Of a DNA stretch of 64,000 nucleotides, positions 8,897 to 18,051 are shown one piece after another. Below the pieces are notes generated by a model. The model had not been told where the DNA came from and did no database searches. It saw nothing but the letters and a program-made list of their open reading frames with translations. The stretch lies in contig UREA01000005.1 in assembly GCA_900546715.1 (NCBI GenBank), positions 17,290 through 81,289 on the forward strand, given 5' to 3'. This stretch comes from an uncultured Mycoplasmatota bacterium (GTDB lineage: Bacteria; Bacillota_I; Bacilli_A; RF39; UBA660). Numbering within the stretch: position 1 is the stretch's first letter; the number at the start of each line of letters is the position of its first letter. A program made the position numbers and the translations under genes.

Positions 8897-10222
8897 TTAA
8901 TTACTATTTCCACCATTTAGAATTAGTTCGTCTCCTTCGGTTTGAACTAATTGGTTTACATTCAATTTATTTATAACCATAGTGCCATCATCATTTACAA
9001 CAACACCATTTTCAGCGTCAGTGCCTTTAACAATACCTAATACCGTAAAAGAAGCAACAGGAATATCTACCGCTTTCTCAGAAATAGGAAGTGCCTGCCC
9101 ATTTAACTTGACAGATTCAAGCACATTAGTTTGAGCTTCGGCCTGAATACCATCTAATTTAGTTTTTAATTCATTAGTAAAATCGTTTGTAGACAGCCCT
9201 TTGCCCTCTACTTTATCAACTTTACTATCTAAAGCAGTAGTTAAGTCAGTTACTTTATCTTGAGAAACAGAAGTTAAATTTAATTGTCCTTTTTCACTTA
9301 AAGTAAACTCATTAGAAACAGACTTAATATCAGCAAGACCATTTAATTTAGTAATTAAAGTATCTTGAATTAAGCTATATCCAGTTTTCTTATCTACTTT
9401 GTTTTCTGCTTCAGCCTTAGTTAAATAAGTCGTAGAGGCTTCTGTTTTAGTTAAATAATCAGTTAAATCAACAGCAGTAGATAAAATTTCATATTTATAA
9501 GTATCAGGATTAGAACCTGTTTTAACTACTACAACATTAGTACCTGCCGGATATTCCTGCCCAGGAGTAACGAATTTATCATCAGTAGTAAATCCATCAT
9601 TGACAATAATTACATCGCCTAAATTATCTGCACCAGGAGTCGGAAGATTAGCAAAGTCACTGGAGCCAGTAGGAGTATATACACCAGAAATAGCTGCATC
9701 AATTTTGGCATCAGTCTCAGTCTTAGTATATACATCATTAGTATCAGCTTTATTTGCTAATTCAGTGTTAATCCCATCGACAGCAGTTTGTAATTGCCCA
9801 ACTTCTGTTTGTAAATCCTCAACAGCAGAATTATCAGGAGTGAACCACTCTAATTCTCCATTCTCTCCAACTCTAACTTGTTGATTAGTTAAAGCAGAAG
9901 AAAATCCTTTTAATGCTAATATCCCGGCAGAAGAAGTAATAGATTTACCATCCACCTCAACATCAGCGGCCGCACCAGAACCAACAGGTTTTAATGTTTT
10001 ATCAGGTTGAATAATATATAATGTGGCTTCATTATCTTCTACTACAATGATATTTTGTCCAAAATAATATTGTGTAGCAGAACTACCAGCTTGCTCTGCG
10101 CTTTCAGCGGCAGTCATAGCAGCCTCTAAACTCTCAAAATAACTATTTGCATCTAAAGGTAATGCTGAAGTCATTGCAAAAGGAATACTAAAATTTAATT
10201 TAGGTAATCTTTCAACAGCCAT
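8897..10222 (-). CDS. Tail fibre protein
   Basis: This 441-residue protein has an Ala-rich coiled-coil N-terminal part (LEAAMTAAESAEQAGSSATQ) and heptad-like VEDLQTEVGQLQTAVDG. A TYTKTETDAKIDAAI-like repeat and a GSSDFANLP module are shared with the neighbouring fibre. Repeated DLTTALDSKVDK and VESVKLNGQALP-type elements are typical of phage fibre shafts. The C-terminus GDELILNGGNSN matches that of the gene at 7616. A GAAAGGGAG site precedes the ATG. It probably forms a trimeric fibre. Confidence 0.72.
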   Translation of the reverse strand: MAVERLPKLNFSIPFAMTSALPLDANSYFESLEAAMTAAESAEQAGSSATQYYFGQNIIVVEDNEATLYIIQPDKTLKPVGSGAAADVEVDGKSITSSAGILALKGFSSALTNQQVRVGENGELEWFTPDNSAVEDLQTEVGQLQTAVDGINTELANKADTNDVYTKTETDAKIDAAISGVYTPTGSSDFANLPTPGADNLGDVIIVNDGFTTDDKFVTPGQEYPAGTNVVVVKTGSNPDTYKYEILSTAVDLTDYLTKTEASTTYLTKAEAENKVDKKTGYSLIQDTLITKLNGLADIKSVSNEFTLSEKGQLNLTSVSQDKVTDLTTALDSKVDKVEGKGLSTNDFTNELKTKLDGIQAEAQTNVLESVKLNGQALPISEKAVDIPVASFTVLGIVKGTDAENGVVVNDDGTMVINKLNVNQLVQTEGDELILNGGNSN

Positions 10223-10240
10223 TTTTACACTCCCTTTCTA

Positions 10241-11305
10241 TTAAATAGTTACCTTATAGGTATTTTGAGTATCATTAGGATTAGCATAATCTAAATAATA
10301 CACTTTATAATCAATACCATTATAATCATTAGCGCCAGTTACAGATACAGTTTGTTTAGTAAAAGAAGATTTGATTTCTGCATTTAGTCCATTAACATCC
10401 TGTACGCTACTAACATCTGCTAAAGTTGCTGGATAAGCAAAAATAACTCTCTTGGCACCGACAGGAATGGAAATATTCCATACAGCACCAGTAGTAACCG
10501 CCTTATTACTCTTACCAGATAAAGCACGAATATTAGTAGAATCTAACTCAGTTATAGAATCTTGAGTTCCATAAAATCCATTTCTGTACCCAGTAATTTT
10601 TAATGTAGAGCTTGCTTTAGTGCCAGCTTGTATTTTTCCTTCCTCATACTCTTGTCCTAATGCAGTTAAAGGAATAGCACCTTCAGTATAAGTTACTTCA
10701 CCTTGGAACGAATAATTAATATTATCAATTACTTCTACTTCTTTCAGGCTTCCAGTTTGCCCTTTTACTGTCTCTTCCCCCGCTTTAACAGTATAATCAG
10801 TTGCAGTTACACCAGTATCAGGTCCAAACTCATATTTGCCAGGATTAAAAGTTAAAGAATATGCAGGTGTAACCTTATTACCAACCTCATAAGCGCCAGC
10901 TTGCGTAGAAGAAATAGACACAGAAGGTTGTGTAATAGTAGGATTTACATCTTCAGCATAAGCGTCTAATAATACTTCTAATAAAGTTTTTCCATTAGCA
11001 GGCACAGTTACTTTGCCATTTACAGGTTCATATTTGCCAAAAGGCTCAGTAAAAACTAAATCCTGAGAAAAATCTACTTGACTGGCATCCACTGGTAATT
11101 CTATTGAACCACCACCAGCGCCTCCAACATAAGGTAATTGCCCCCATGTACTGGTTCCATCACCAATCTTAAATTTACCTTTGTTTTCTCCATCATTAGT
11201 AACACAGGCTTCGCCAACTAAAGGAACAAAACTATCAGCTACTGTCAACCAATTAGCTTCAGTATCATTTTTTAGTTGAATTCTGGTTATTAATTCACTT
11301 TTCAT
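10241..11305 (-). CDS. Tail fibre with Mtd-like N-terminal domain and Ig-like body
   Basis: The start is placed at ATG 11305 (MKSELITRIQ), 5 bases after AAAAGGAG. The longer frame to 11347 has no good site. Residues 1-60 show the fibre N-terminal pattern (KNDTEANW, GEACVTND, FKIGDGTSTWGQLP). The rest is strand-rich with Thr/Ser-rich segments and a SSTLKITGYRNGFYGT motif, which resembles a phage domain linked to receptor-binding proteins. It is likely a baseplate or fibre component. Confidence 0.72.
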   Translation of the reverse strand: MKSELITRIQLKNDTEANWLTVADSFVPLVGEACVTNDGENKGKFKIGDGTSTWGQLPYVGGAGGGSIELPVDASQVDFSQDLVFTEPFGKYEPVNGKVTVPANGKTLLEVLLDAYAEDVNPTITQPSVSISSTQAGAYEVGNKVTPAYSLTFNPGKYEFGPDTGVTATDYTVKAGEETVKGQTGSLKEVEVIDNINYSFQGEVTYTEGAIPLTALGQEYEEGKIQAGTKASSTLKITGYRNGFYGTQDSITELDSTNIRALSGKSNKAVTTGAVWNISIPVGAKRVIFAYPATLADVSSVQDVNGLNAEIKSSFTKQTVSVTGANDYNGIDYKVYYLDYANPNDTQNTYKVTI

Positions 11306-11309
11306 ATAT

Positions 11310-11825
11310 TCACTCCTTTTGTGCAGGCTCAAAGGCGTTACCGCCATCTATACCTATCGGATATTTTACAGGAGAAAAAGCGTCTCCTCCATTAATACCC
11401 GTAATATCTAAAAACTCTCCAGTTTTCAATTCTTCATATAACTCTCTTATTTCCGCCTCTATTTGATAAAACTCTGTTGGAACAGGATCATAAGCACAAT
11501 AAGGGTCAATAGACTCAGTTACCCAGACCTCAAAAGTTTCTGTTTGATAAGTTTGAGCATCATTATATCCTACAAATTGCATGATATATCTTCCACCAAA
11601 AGGCAACATGTGTCTTGTTAAATCAACAGACAAAACATTGCCATTGCGGTCCAAATTAATAATATTATATTTATCAACTTTAGTCATATAAATTTTTAAT
11701 TGATAAAACCAATCGGCAGAAGTATCAACAGTTACTTCAAAATGATCTACTAAATTATTCAAAGCAAATCCTATAACTTTATTCCCTGTGATATTTACTG
11801 TTGTTCCTATTATTTCTATTGTCAC
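11310..11825 (-). CDS. BppU-like baseplate upper protein
   Basis: The 171-residue protein begins with a beta-rich domain (VNITGNKVIGFALNN, WFYQLKIYMTKVDKYNIINLD), followed by a strand YIMQFVGYNDAQTYQTETFEVWVTES, a helical stretch and GGDAFSP and GGNAFEP repeats. This resembles the N-terminal attachment domain of lactococcal-type BppU. The start is GTG 11825, following AAAAGGGGGG (a G6 run). It ends inside the spacer of the next fibre gene. Confidence 0.55.
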   Translation of the reverse strand: MTIEIIGTTVNITGNKVIGFALNNLVDHFEVTVDTSADWFYQLKIYMTKVDKYNIINLDRNGNVLSVDLTRHMLPFGGRYIMQFVGYNDAQTYQTETFEVWVTESIDPYCAYDPVPTEFYQIEAEIRELYEELKTGEFLDITGINGGDAFSPVKYPIGIDGGNAFEPAQKE

Positions 11826-11857
11826 TTATTACCCCCCTTTTGTTTATTTAATTGTAT

Positions 11858-12229
11858 TTATACTTTAAAAATATCTTTAATTTTATTTATAGCATCAGTT
11901 AAATAATGGATAGTAGCAGTTAGAAAAGCACCAACTATTACTAAGCTATCAAAAGCAGTTAAAGCCTCTTCACCTATATCAATACCAATACAAGTTGCAA
12001 AAGAAGGAACAATAGTTATTACAATAGTTAATAGTCCTATACATATTCCTAAAACTAAGAATTTCACACAACTATTCCCTATTTTTTTCCAATCAAAAGT
12101 TCCTTTATCAATTTTAATACTTTTCCAAGCACCAAGGCCCATATTAGCTAAATAAGCGCCTATAAACATTAATAACCCAATACCTACTTTTTCTAAATTA
12201 CCCAATATTATAAAAAGTAATTCATTCAT
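11858..12229 (-). CDS. Holin-like membrane protein
   Basis: The 123-residue protein has three probable membrane segments (about 5-33, 53-75 and 88-108) and ends in a basic, helical tail (INKIKDIFKV). Size and topology suit a phage holin of class I type. It lies within the fibre cluster, as lysis genes often do, although the probable lysin (56448) is far away on the other strand. The alternative is another small phage membrane protein. Confidence 0.65.
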   Translation of the reverse strand: MNELLFIILGNLEKVGIGLLMFIGAYLANMGLGAWKSIKIDKGTFDWKKIGNSCVKFLVLGICIGLLTIVITIVPSFATCIGIDIGEEALTAFDSLVIVGAFLTATIHYLTDAINKIKDIFKV

Positions 12230-12259
12230 TTTTCATCTTCCTTATTATTAAAGTTTTCT

Positions 12260-12615
12260 TTATCCCAAAACAACGCCTTGTACATAGATATTAGAATAAT
12301 CTGTATATTGATCTATAACAAGAGCTTTTATTTTAAATACATCGTCCTCTTGAAAACTAATATCATTAAACTGCACAGCTGTATTATTTGTAGAAAACAT
12401 TATCGAGGTTTTACCCAACCAATTAATTTTTTCGCTTACCGTACAAGACCCTAAATACTTCCACACGTTATCATAAATCTGTATATAAAAATTTAATATT
12501 GCATATTTTGGCTCGAATCCCAGAATAAAAGATTTTTTTTGACTGTTTATTGTATCATTAATATAAACAATATCCCCCCCCCAGCAAAGGGGGCATTATT
12601 CACAAAATTTATCAT
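12260..12615 (-). CDS. Phase-variable small tail protein, frame OFF in this copy
   Basis: ATG 12615 follows AGAGGTAG and encodes MINFVNNAPFA, then runs into nine G (12574-12582). With nine G the frame stops at TAA soon after. With ten (or seven) G it joins exactly to the open frame ending at 12260, giving about 118 residues: GGGDIVYINDTIN, EPKYAILNFY and the end YVQGVVLG. The homologue at 60381 shares YAILNFY and the end YVQGIVF and also has a long C run. It is therefore best read as a switchable gene, though an assembly error is possible. Confidence 0.7.
12574..12582 (-). repeat. G9 slippage tract inside a coding start
   Basis: Nine C on the + strand are immediately preceded, in gene orientation, by CCCCC with a 6-base loop, so the mRNA can also form a C5/G5 hairpin. 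One added base restores the downstream frame. Confidence 0.85.
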
Positions 12616-12627
12616 ATCTACCTCTTA

Positions 12628-13200
12628 TTACAATATATCCATATCATAATCAACATTGTCTATATCTTCTTTGGTATTTAATGTATCTATATAAGCACAA
12701 AGTTTTTTATAACGTAAAAGAATATTATTCTTATTTTCATTCAACTTTGTAAAAATAGTTTCTATATCTTCTTTACTATATAGTTCATAATCTTCTCCAT
12801 CAGCATGATATAAATAATTATCATTGTTTTTATCATAATTAACATTATAATAAGCTGATAAAATATTTAACTGGTCAGTTTCCATAAAAGAAAAATGCTT
12901 TTTTATCTGGTCAGATAAAACAATATCAATTCCATTTTTTATTTCTTTAGAGCATCTTTTAGAAAATATAGATTTCTTTTTATTTTTATATTCTTTTATA
13001 ATATCATCTGGCAAAGGAATTTCTGATAATGATATTATCTCATTATTTTCATTAAATTCAATTTTTACAAAAGGAAAAGAGTCAGGAATAGAAATATTGT
13101 CTGGAATAGCTACCCATCCATCAGGGACCGGACAATCTTGTTCCCAAATGGAGTTTTCATACGATCCATTTTCATTTGGTATTAAATTAATTATTTTCAT
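12628..13200 (-). CDS. Tail fibre accessory/assembly protein (DUF4376-like)
   Basis: The 190-residue protein has an N-terminal beta part (VPDGWVAIPDNI) and a C-terminal helical part with KRCSKEIKNGIDI, FSFMETDQLNIL, YHADGEDYELYSKEDI and LLRYKKLCAYIDTL. The same arrangement occurs in the protein at 57879 (ERKITSGIEY, YSLSLADQININ, ITYHANNE). Such proteins are normally encoded beside fibre genes and are thought to help fibre assembly. Here the gene sits between two phase-variable fibre genes. Confidence 0.6.
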   Translation of the reverse strand: MKIINLIPNENGSYENSIWEQDCPVPDGWVAIPDNISIPDSFPFVKIEFNENNEIISLSEIPLPDDIIKEYKNKKKSIFSKRCSKEIKNGIDIVLSDQIKKHFSFMETDQLNILSAYYNVNYDKNNDNYLYHADGEDYELYSKEDIETIFTKLNENKNNILLRYKKLCAYIDTLNTKEDIDNVDYDMDIL

Positions 13201-13201
13201 T

Positions 13202-13867
13202 TTATGATACCCCTACAATATATACACAATATTCAGTTAATCCTGAATTAAATCTATTAGCAGAAAATTCGCCCACAGAATTGAAAGTGATCTTTATTTG
13301 AGAAGAAGTGGCACTAATATTTAAGTTTGAGCCATTAATTTGTTCATTACCTAATGTTATACTATAAATCCCTTTTGATATACTATACATAAACACACCT
13401 TCTGCCAAACCACCAGAATCTGCATAATATATTAAAAAATCTGCTTTGAAAGAAGTAGGGATAGTTATACTATTACTGCCATTTCCTGATCTTTTACTAA
13501 TTGCAACTAATGGATAATTTACATAATCAGATTGAAGAACAAATTCAGTCCCACTATTAGTAACATTAATATGAGCGCCATTTAATTCTAATTTAATTTT
13601 TGGTTCAGTTGCTTCTGCTTTTAAAAAGCCTAAACTACCATCAATATTAATATTACCTTTAACATTACCACCATTTAATGGGAGATAATCCCCCCCCCCA
13701 GATTCACCTATTTTACTATTTAATTCCATCAATACTTGAGATACATTAGTACCAGTAAAACCAGTAGTATCTTTACTTAATTTGATTTGAGTATCTAATG
13801 ATTCTGGATATAATTCATCATAATCAGAATCATTCTTTTGTTTCATAGTAATATTATATTTAGACAT
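13202..13867 (-). CDS. Phase-variable tail fibre protein (frame ON)
   Basis: The first 50 residues (MSKYNITMKQKNDSDYDELY, then TGFTGTNVSQVLMEL) are nearly identical to those of the + strand gene at 59557. They are followed by GESGGGDYLPLNGGNVKGNI, where GGG is encoded by a run of ten G. The remainder is beta-rich and probably a receptor-contacting tip (SISKGIYSITLGN, YCVYIVGV at the end). Ten G keeps the frame open. One base more or less would truncate the protein after about 60 residues. Confidence 0.75.
   Translation of the reverse strand: MSKYNITMKQKNDSDYDELYPESLDTQIKLSKDTTGFTGTNVSQVLMELNSKIGESGGGDYLPLNGGNVKGNINIDGSLGFLKAEATEPKIKLELNGAHINVTNSGTEFVLQSDYVNYPLVAISKRSGNGSNSITIPTSFKADFLIYYADSGGLAEGVFMYSISKGIYSITLGNEQINGSNLNISATSSQIKITFNSVGEFSANRFNSGLTEYCVYIVGVS
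13690..13699 (-). repeat. G10 slippage tract in fibre gene
   Basis: Ten C on the + strand lie in frame within the coding sequence, about 57 codons after the start. The present length leaves the gene ON. Confidence 0.85.
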
Positions 13868-15325
13868 TTATTTCCATTCTCCATTTGATCCTATTTTTAC
13901 GATACATTGTTTCCAAGCACCATTAACGCCATAATAAACAGTACCTTTAACCCATTTATTATTAACTCCTACATATACATTGTTATCATCTGATGAAGTA
14001 TCTTGCCAAATAGCATATACAGTTCTTACATTATTATTCCATTGTTCCACCCATGTTTTATAAGAACCAGAAGAAGTAGTAGACCATCCTAACAATATAT
14101 GATCTGCATAAGACAATGAAGGTTCAGTAGGAATATTATTAGTTTTAGTTCCGGTGCCATAATAATAATTTGTACTACTACTACTACTAACAGTAGTTCC
14201 ACCATTTTGAGGATAATAAACCATTTGCTCTTGTTTTTTATAAACCCCATAAAGAGTGGTGTAGCCAGCGCCGTAGGCTTGTTTATAATCTGAATAACTT
14301 ACAGAACTACTTGACGATGATATACTCCATCCCTGAAAAGAATAGGAAGAATCAGATAAACATGAAGTATTAACAGTTCCATAATCAGTAGACATTACAT
14401 GCCCACCATCATGATCTCCTCTTCCATAATAATACGCATCAGTCGTCTTTGTAGAAACAGAAACAGATTGTCTTGAACTACTTCCTCTATAATAATATTT
14501 TGTGTCGGTAGTAGTCCCCCCACCTTTAAAATAAACCCCATAAAGAGTGGTGTAGCCAGCATTATAAGCCTGTTCATAGTCTGTATAATAAAAATCGGTG
14601 GTTCCGTCCTCCGTTGCCCACCCCTGAAATTCATAAGTGCTATCTGCCGCACAAGAAGTAGTCACTGATCCATAAGTGGTCGAAACATCTCCTTCTTCAT
14701 ATACACCTTTACCATAAATATAAGAAGTTTCTTTTTTTTCGTATGCTGTCACAGATCGTCGAGTACTATTGCCTCTATAATAATATCTTGTACTTGTAGA
14801 AGTTTCACCTTCTTGACTATATATGCAATATAAGGTCTGTCTATTAGCTGTAGCCCAACTATTCAAAAATTCCATGTGAGCATCATAAATACCATTCCTG
14901 CTGGAATCAATCGAGGCGCCAATTAAATTCCATCCTACTAATGTGCATTCACTACGCAAGTTTGGATTGTCAAGACTGTTAAGTAACTCAGAACTACTAA
15001 ATCCTTTATAATATACTGTTGCAGCATATTTAGGTAAATCTAAATAATATACATAACTGATGCTACCAACAGTAATAGCTGTATCATAATATGTATCACA
15101 TAATACAATTTGCAATTCTAAGGAGCTTTCTTCTGGATAGGCATTTAAAGTAACATATCCAGAACTTCCAGACAATCTTCCTTTATACCAATAACGATAA
15201 TTAGTAAAAGAACCACCTATATAAATATAATAATTACTTGTTCCTCTAACTTGTATTCTCGCCCCATCATTAAACCCATTAGGCCCAACCCATGATGCAG
15301 AAGTAGGTTTTGCAAAATTAGCCAT
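13868..15325 (-). CDS. Large tail protein with InlB/Listeria-Bacteroides-type repeats
   Basis: The 485-residue protein has an N-terminal beta domain and then tandem modules of about 90 residues, each with a YYYRG box, a TYGSVTTSC-like strand, a YEFQGWATE motif and a TTLYGVY strand. GW and LYGVY are hallmarks of InlB B-type (Listeria-Bacteroides) repeats found in surface adhesins. The C-terminus has a double GVNNKWVKGTVYYGVNGAWK motif. The DNA of two modules is nearly identical (around 14243 and 14532), so recombination between repeats is possible. Confidence 0.72.
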   Translation of the reverse strand: MANFAKPTSASWVGPNGFNDGARIQVRGTSNYYIYIGGSFTNYRYWYKGRLSGSSGYVTLNAYPEESSLELQIVLCDTYYDTAITVGSISYVYYLDLPKYAATVYYKGFSSSELLNSLDNPNLRSECTLVGWNLIGASIDSSRNGIYDAHMEFLNSWATANRQTLYCIYSQEGETSTSTRYYYRGNSTRRSVTAYEKKETSYIYGKGVYEEGDVSTTYGSVTTSCAADSTYEFQGWATEDGTTDFYYTDYEQAYNAGYTTLYGVYFKGGGTTTDTKYYYRGSSSRQSVSVSTKTTDAYYYGRGDHDGGHVMSTDYGTVNTSCLSDSSYSFQGWSISSSSSSVSYSDYKQAYGAGYTTLYGVYKKQEQMVYYPQNGGTTVSSSSSTNYYYGTGTKTNNIPTEPSLSYADHILLGWSTTSSGSYKTWVEQWNNNVRTVYAIWQDTSSDDNNVYVGVNNKWVKGTVYYGVNGAWKQCIVKIGSNGEWK

Positions 15326-15337
15326 TATATCTCTCCT

Positions 15338-15595
15338 TTAAGCATCATAAGCAATCAAAATAGCGCCATTAGTAACCCCTGGTAAACTGGAAGTGCTACC
15401 ATGCAAAATGATCTTATAAGGTAAATAAGATTCAGGTATCTTTCCACCAGACAACTCTACTCTCTGACCTAAAGCAGTATTCATTTCACTTATAGTTTTA
15501 TTGAAAGTAGCCATAGTAAATTGATCTGTGCCTACATAAGCAGTTATGTCATTACCACTTGTTGACGCTTCTGATGCTCTAACTACATCACTCAT
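15338..15595 (-). CDS. Small baseplate-associated protein (85 aa)
   Basis: The start is chosen at ATG 15595, 9 bases after AGGAGG. The product (MSDVVRASEASTSGNDITAY, then TISEMNTALGQRVELSGGKI and ILHGSTSSLPGVTNGAILI) is short, polar and probably virion-associated from its position between baseplate and fibre genes. No family is recognised. Confidence 0.6.
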   Translation of the reverse strand: MSDVVRASEASTSGNDITAYVGTDQFTMATFNKTISEMNTALGQRVELSGGKIPESYLPYKIILHGSTSSLPGVTNGAILIAYDA

Positions 15596-15597
15596 AA

Positions 15598-15999
15598 TTA
15601 CCAACCTCCTTCATCAGCTTGTGCCCAAGTCAATCCTAATTTATCAATATCAGCAAATATTTTGCTTAATGCCGTTACTTCATCGAAAGTATATGCCTGA
15701 GCAATTTCCCCGCCAGTTACTTGAAACCAAACATCTCCTGTTTTTATGTCTGCAGGAGGCTCAGTGCTTACCTTTATAATATCAGGCTTATCTTGAGGTT
15801 TAACAGTTTCTTCTACTGCAACTATTTTAGTAGTAATACTGTTTATTGTTTCCGCAACCATTTTCTTTGTATCAAATTGTGCATTTTGTAATTGATTCAA
15901 AGCATTTGAATACTGAAAACGGTCCCAACTATTCTTAAATTTTTGCCATATTTCTCTATCATTCTTATGAATATCTTGGCTTCTTTCTGAATATTTCAT
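15598..15999 (-). CDS. Baseplate-region protein with WFQxTG motif (133 aa)
   Basis: The ATG at 15999 (MKYSERSQDIHKND) follows AAAGGGA and is preferred over the longer frame. The middle is helical (FQYSNALNQLQNAQFDTKKM). The end has TGDVWFQVTGGEIAQAYTFD. The motif GDxWFQxTG is shared with the gene just upstream, so the two are probably partners or duplicated modules. Function unknown. Confidence 0.6.
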   Translation of the reverse strand: MKYSERSQDIHKNDREIWQKFKNSWDRFQYSNALNQLQNAQFDTKKMVAETINSITTKIVAVEETVKPQDKPDIIKVSTEPPADIKTGDVWFQVTGGEIAQAYTFDEVTALSKIFADIDKLGLTWAQADEGGW

Positions 16000-16016
16000 A
16001 TACAAATTATCCCTTT

Positions 16017-16337
16017 TTACGTAACTTCTCCAGTTATTTGAAACCAAAAATCACCAGGTTGTAATCCCTCCGGCTCTTCTTGAGATACTACATATCCAAT
16101 CGTATACCAATTCAAAGTATATTCTTGAATAGCATTTAAAGTATCATTCATTGTATTAAAATAATCAGCAGTAATTATTTTTTTCTGATGATCGGGAATT
16201 TGCTCCAAAAACTCATTTGCCGCTGCTATATCTCCACGACTCATGGCAGATTGATATTGTTGAATCATCTCTCCATCTTCGGCCGTTATATTTTGTAATG
16301 TTTCAAAAGTTTGTATTTCATCAGGAAAGACAGTCAT
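16017..16337 (-). CDS. Baseplate-region protein with WFQxTG motif (106 aa)
   Basis: It is a mainly helical protein (DGEMIQQYQSAMSRGDIAAA) ending in QPGDFWFQITGEVT, the same terminal motif as in the next gene. It lies directly after the large tail protein at 16353. No function is recognised beyond a likely structural role. Confidence 0.6.
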   Translation of the reverse strand: MTVFPDEIQTFETLQNITAEDGEMIQQYQSAMSRGDIAAANEFLEQIPDHQKKIITADYFNTMNDTLNAIQEYTLNWYTIGYVVSQEEPEGLQPGDFWFQITGEVT

Positions 16338-16352
16338 ATTTTCACTTCCTTT

Positions 16353-18050
16353 TTAAGATAAATCGAGAGTATATGTGCCTGGTTTATCAACAATAATTTG
16401 ACGATAAGCCCACAATCCGCTTTGATTTAAATAACGAACATAATAATTTCCCGCACTTGGTAATTGTAAATTCAATTTATAATTTATAGTAGTACCGGAA
16501 GCAATCAACGCCTCTCCTGAATCTAAAACTTGTATAGGTGTTTTTTCATATATTGTCGTTATATCTAAATAAATATACTGATTACTATTAGAAGTTGTAT
16601 AATATGGATAAAATGTAATAGCATTAATATTCATGGATACAGAATCAGAATAAGTAACAGAAAAAGATTTTATTATATATTTTTTTAATTCTTGCCCTCT
16701 CGCTGAATGGGTAAATAAAATATTAACATCTAACCAAGGAATAGGCAAAGTAGATAAAGTAATACTATCATTTAGTCTTGTTGCCCAATAAAGCTCTATA
16801 TTTGCTCTTTGCAAAGCTAAATCATCATTTATGATATTATCATATTCTCCACCATAACACACTTTGCGAATTTCACCAATAGACCCATACACATAAAAAG
16901 GACTATTCACATTCAAATCTTTAGCAATAGCATATACTTGGTCATGTCCCAACAAAATATACGGAGGCTCTTCATACCTAAATTGAATTACATAATACTC
17001 TCCTTCAGAAAGCGACCTAATAATAGTACCGTTAGGATCAGCTAAAGATTTAGGCTGTGATCCATCTGCATTCATAGATACAAATTCAAAATTTCCAGAA
17101 CCAGAAGGAGCGATAAATCCCAATGTCTCATTATAATCATAAGCCTCTGGTCCAGCAGAGTTGGGCAATGTTAAAACATTAACATTAGCACCTTCATATC
17201 TAATACTCTTTATCTCAGGAGTTTCACAATAATAATCTACTTCGTTAGTTCTTCCATAAACTTCTATAACATTTTTCACTGATTCAAAATCTGTATTTAC
17301 ATCTTCACCAATCAATACATCTTGCAAAATTGAATCAGTCATTGTTATCGGTTCATCTTCATCAGCGGGAATAGGTTCATAATGAAATATACCATCTATA
17401 TCAAAATAAACTTGATAATTAGGAAGAATATCTCTAAGTTCTTCCAATAAATTATACAAAGTCCCGCCCCTATCTATTTGTATATCATAAGGAACTTCTT
17501 GAATTACACCATCAACATTCTTACACTCTTCTACAACATATTGCTCAAATCCTGCTAATTTAATAGTTGCAATAATAGCATCTCTTACGTTGCTACCTTC
17601 TGGAATAAGAGTAGGAACACCAGGTAAATATCCATTCCTTAATCCAGTCATTTTTGCCATTAAATCTAATCCCTGCAATGACAAAGAATTGGTAGTAGCA
17701 TCATAAGTCCATGAAGGAGCATTAACCATAAATATACCTTGATTATACCATTGTATCTCTCCAGTGAGTATATTATTATATCCAACTAATATCTTTATAT
17801 ATTTATCTAACCAAACATTGCTTCCTGGTTCTGCATTGAATTTATCATCTACTGCAATTAATGTTAAATTACAACTTCTTCTTAAATCACTATCTGCATC
17901 AACATCTATTGATAAATCCATTAAACTTCCACTTATCTCATCGTCCACTTTATATTGTCCAGATTCAAGAGATAAAATTTGAATTTTAAGATATAATGCA
18001 GTATTTTTCTGTTTTAATATTTGTAAATCTGCTTGACTAAGACTTATCAT
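16353..18050 (-). CDS. Tail hub/baseplate protein (prophage tail endopeptidase-like region)
   Basis: The 565-residue protein begins with a helix (SLSQADLQILKQKNTALYLK) and a hub-like beta domain (GSLMDLSIDVDADSDLRRSC, YIKILVGY, WYNQGIFMVNAPSWTYDATT). It continues with a helical insertion domain (LYNLLEELRDILPNYQVYFD), as in phage distal-tail hub proteins of Gram-positive siphoviruses. It follows the tape measure and two distal tail genes, the usual position. No peptidase motif is visible, so the enzyme part may be absent. Confidence 0.65.
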   Translation of the reverse strand: MISLSQADLQILKQKNTALYLKIQILSLESGQYKVDDEISGSLMDLSIDVDADSDLRRSCNLTLIAVDDKFNAEPGSNVWLDKYIKILVGYNNILTGEIQWYNQGIFMVNAPSWTYDATTNSLSLQGLDLMAKMTGLRNGYLPGVPTLIPEGSNVRDAIIATIKLAGFEQYVVEECKNVDGVIQEVPYDIQIDRGGTLYNLLEELRDILPNYQVYFDIDGIFHYEPIPADEDEPITMTDSILQDVLIGEDVNTDFESVKNVIEVYGRTNEVDYYCETPEIKSIRYEGANVNVLTLPNSAGPEAYDYNETLGFIAPSGSGNFEFVSMNADGSQPKSLADPNGTIIRSLSEGEYYVIQFRYEEPPYILLGHDQVYAIAKDLNVNSPFYVYGSIGEIRKVCYGGEYDNIINDDLALQRANIELYWATRLNDSITLSTLPIPWLDVNILFTHSARGQELKKYIIKSFSVTYSDSVSMNINAITFYPYYTTSNSNQYIYLDITTIYEKTPIQVLDSGEALIASGTTINYKLNLQLPSAGNYYVRYLNQSGLWAYRQIIVDKPGTYTLDLS

Positions 18051-18051
18051 A

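Noticed and set aside
4567..13867. Diversity-generating retroelement acting on the Mtd-like fibres
   Set aside because: The Mtd-type N-terminal domain suggested one, but no reverse transcriptase gene or template/variable repeat pair was found. The variation signals are homopolymer tracts instead.
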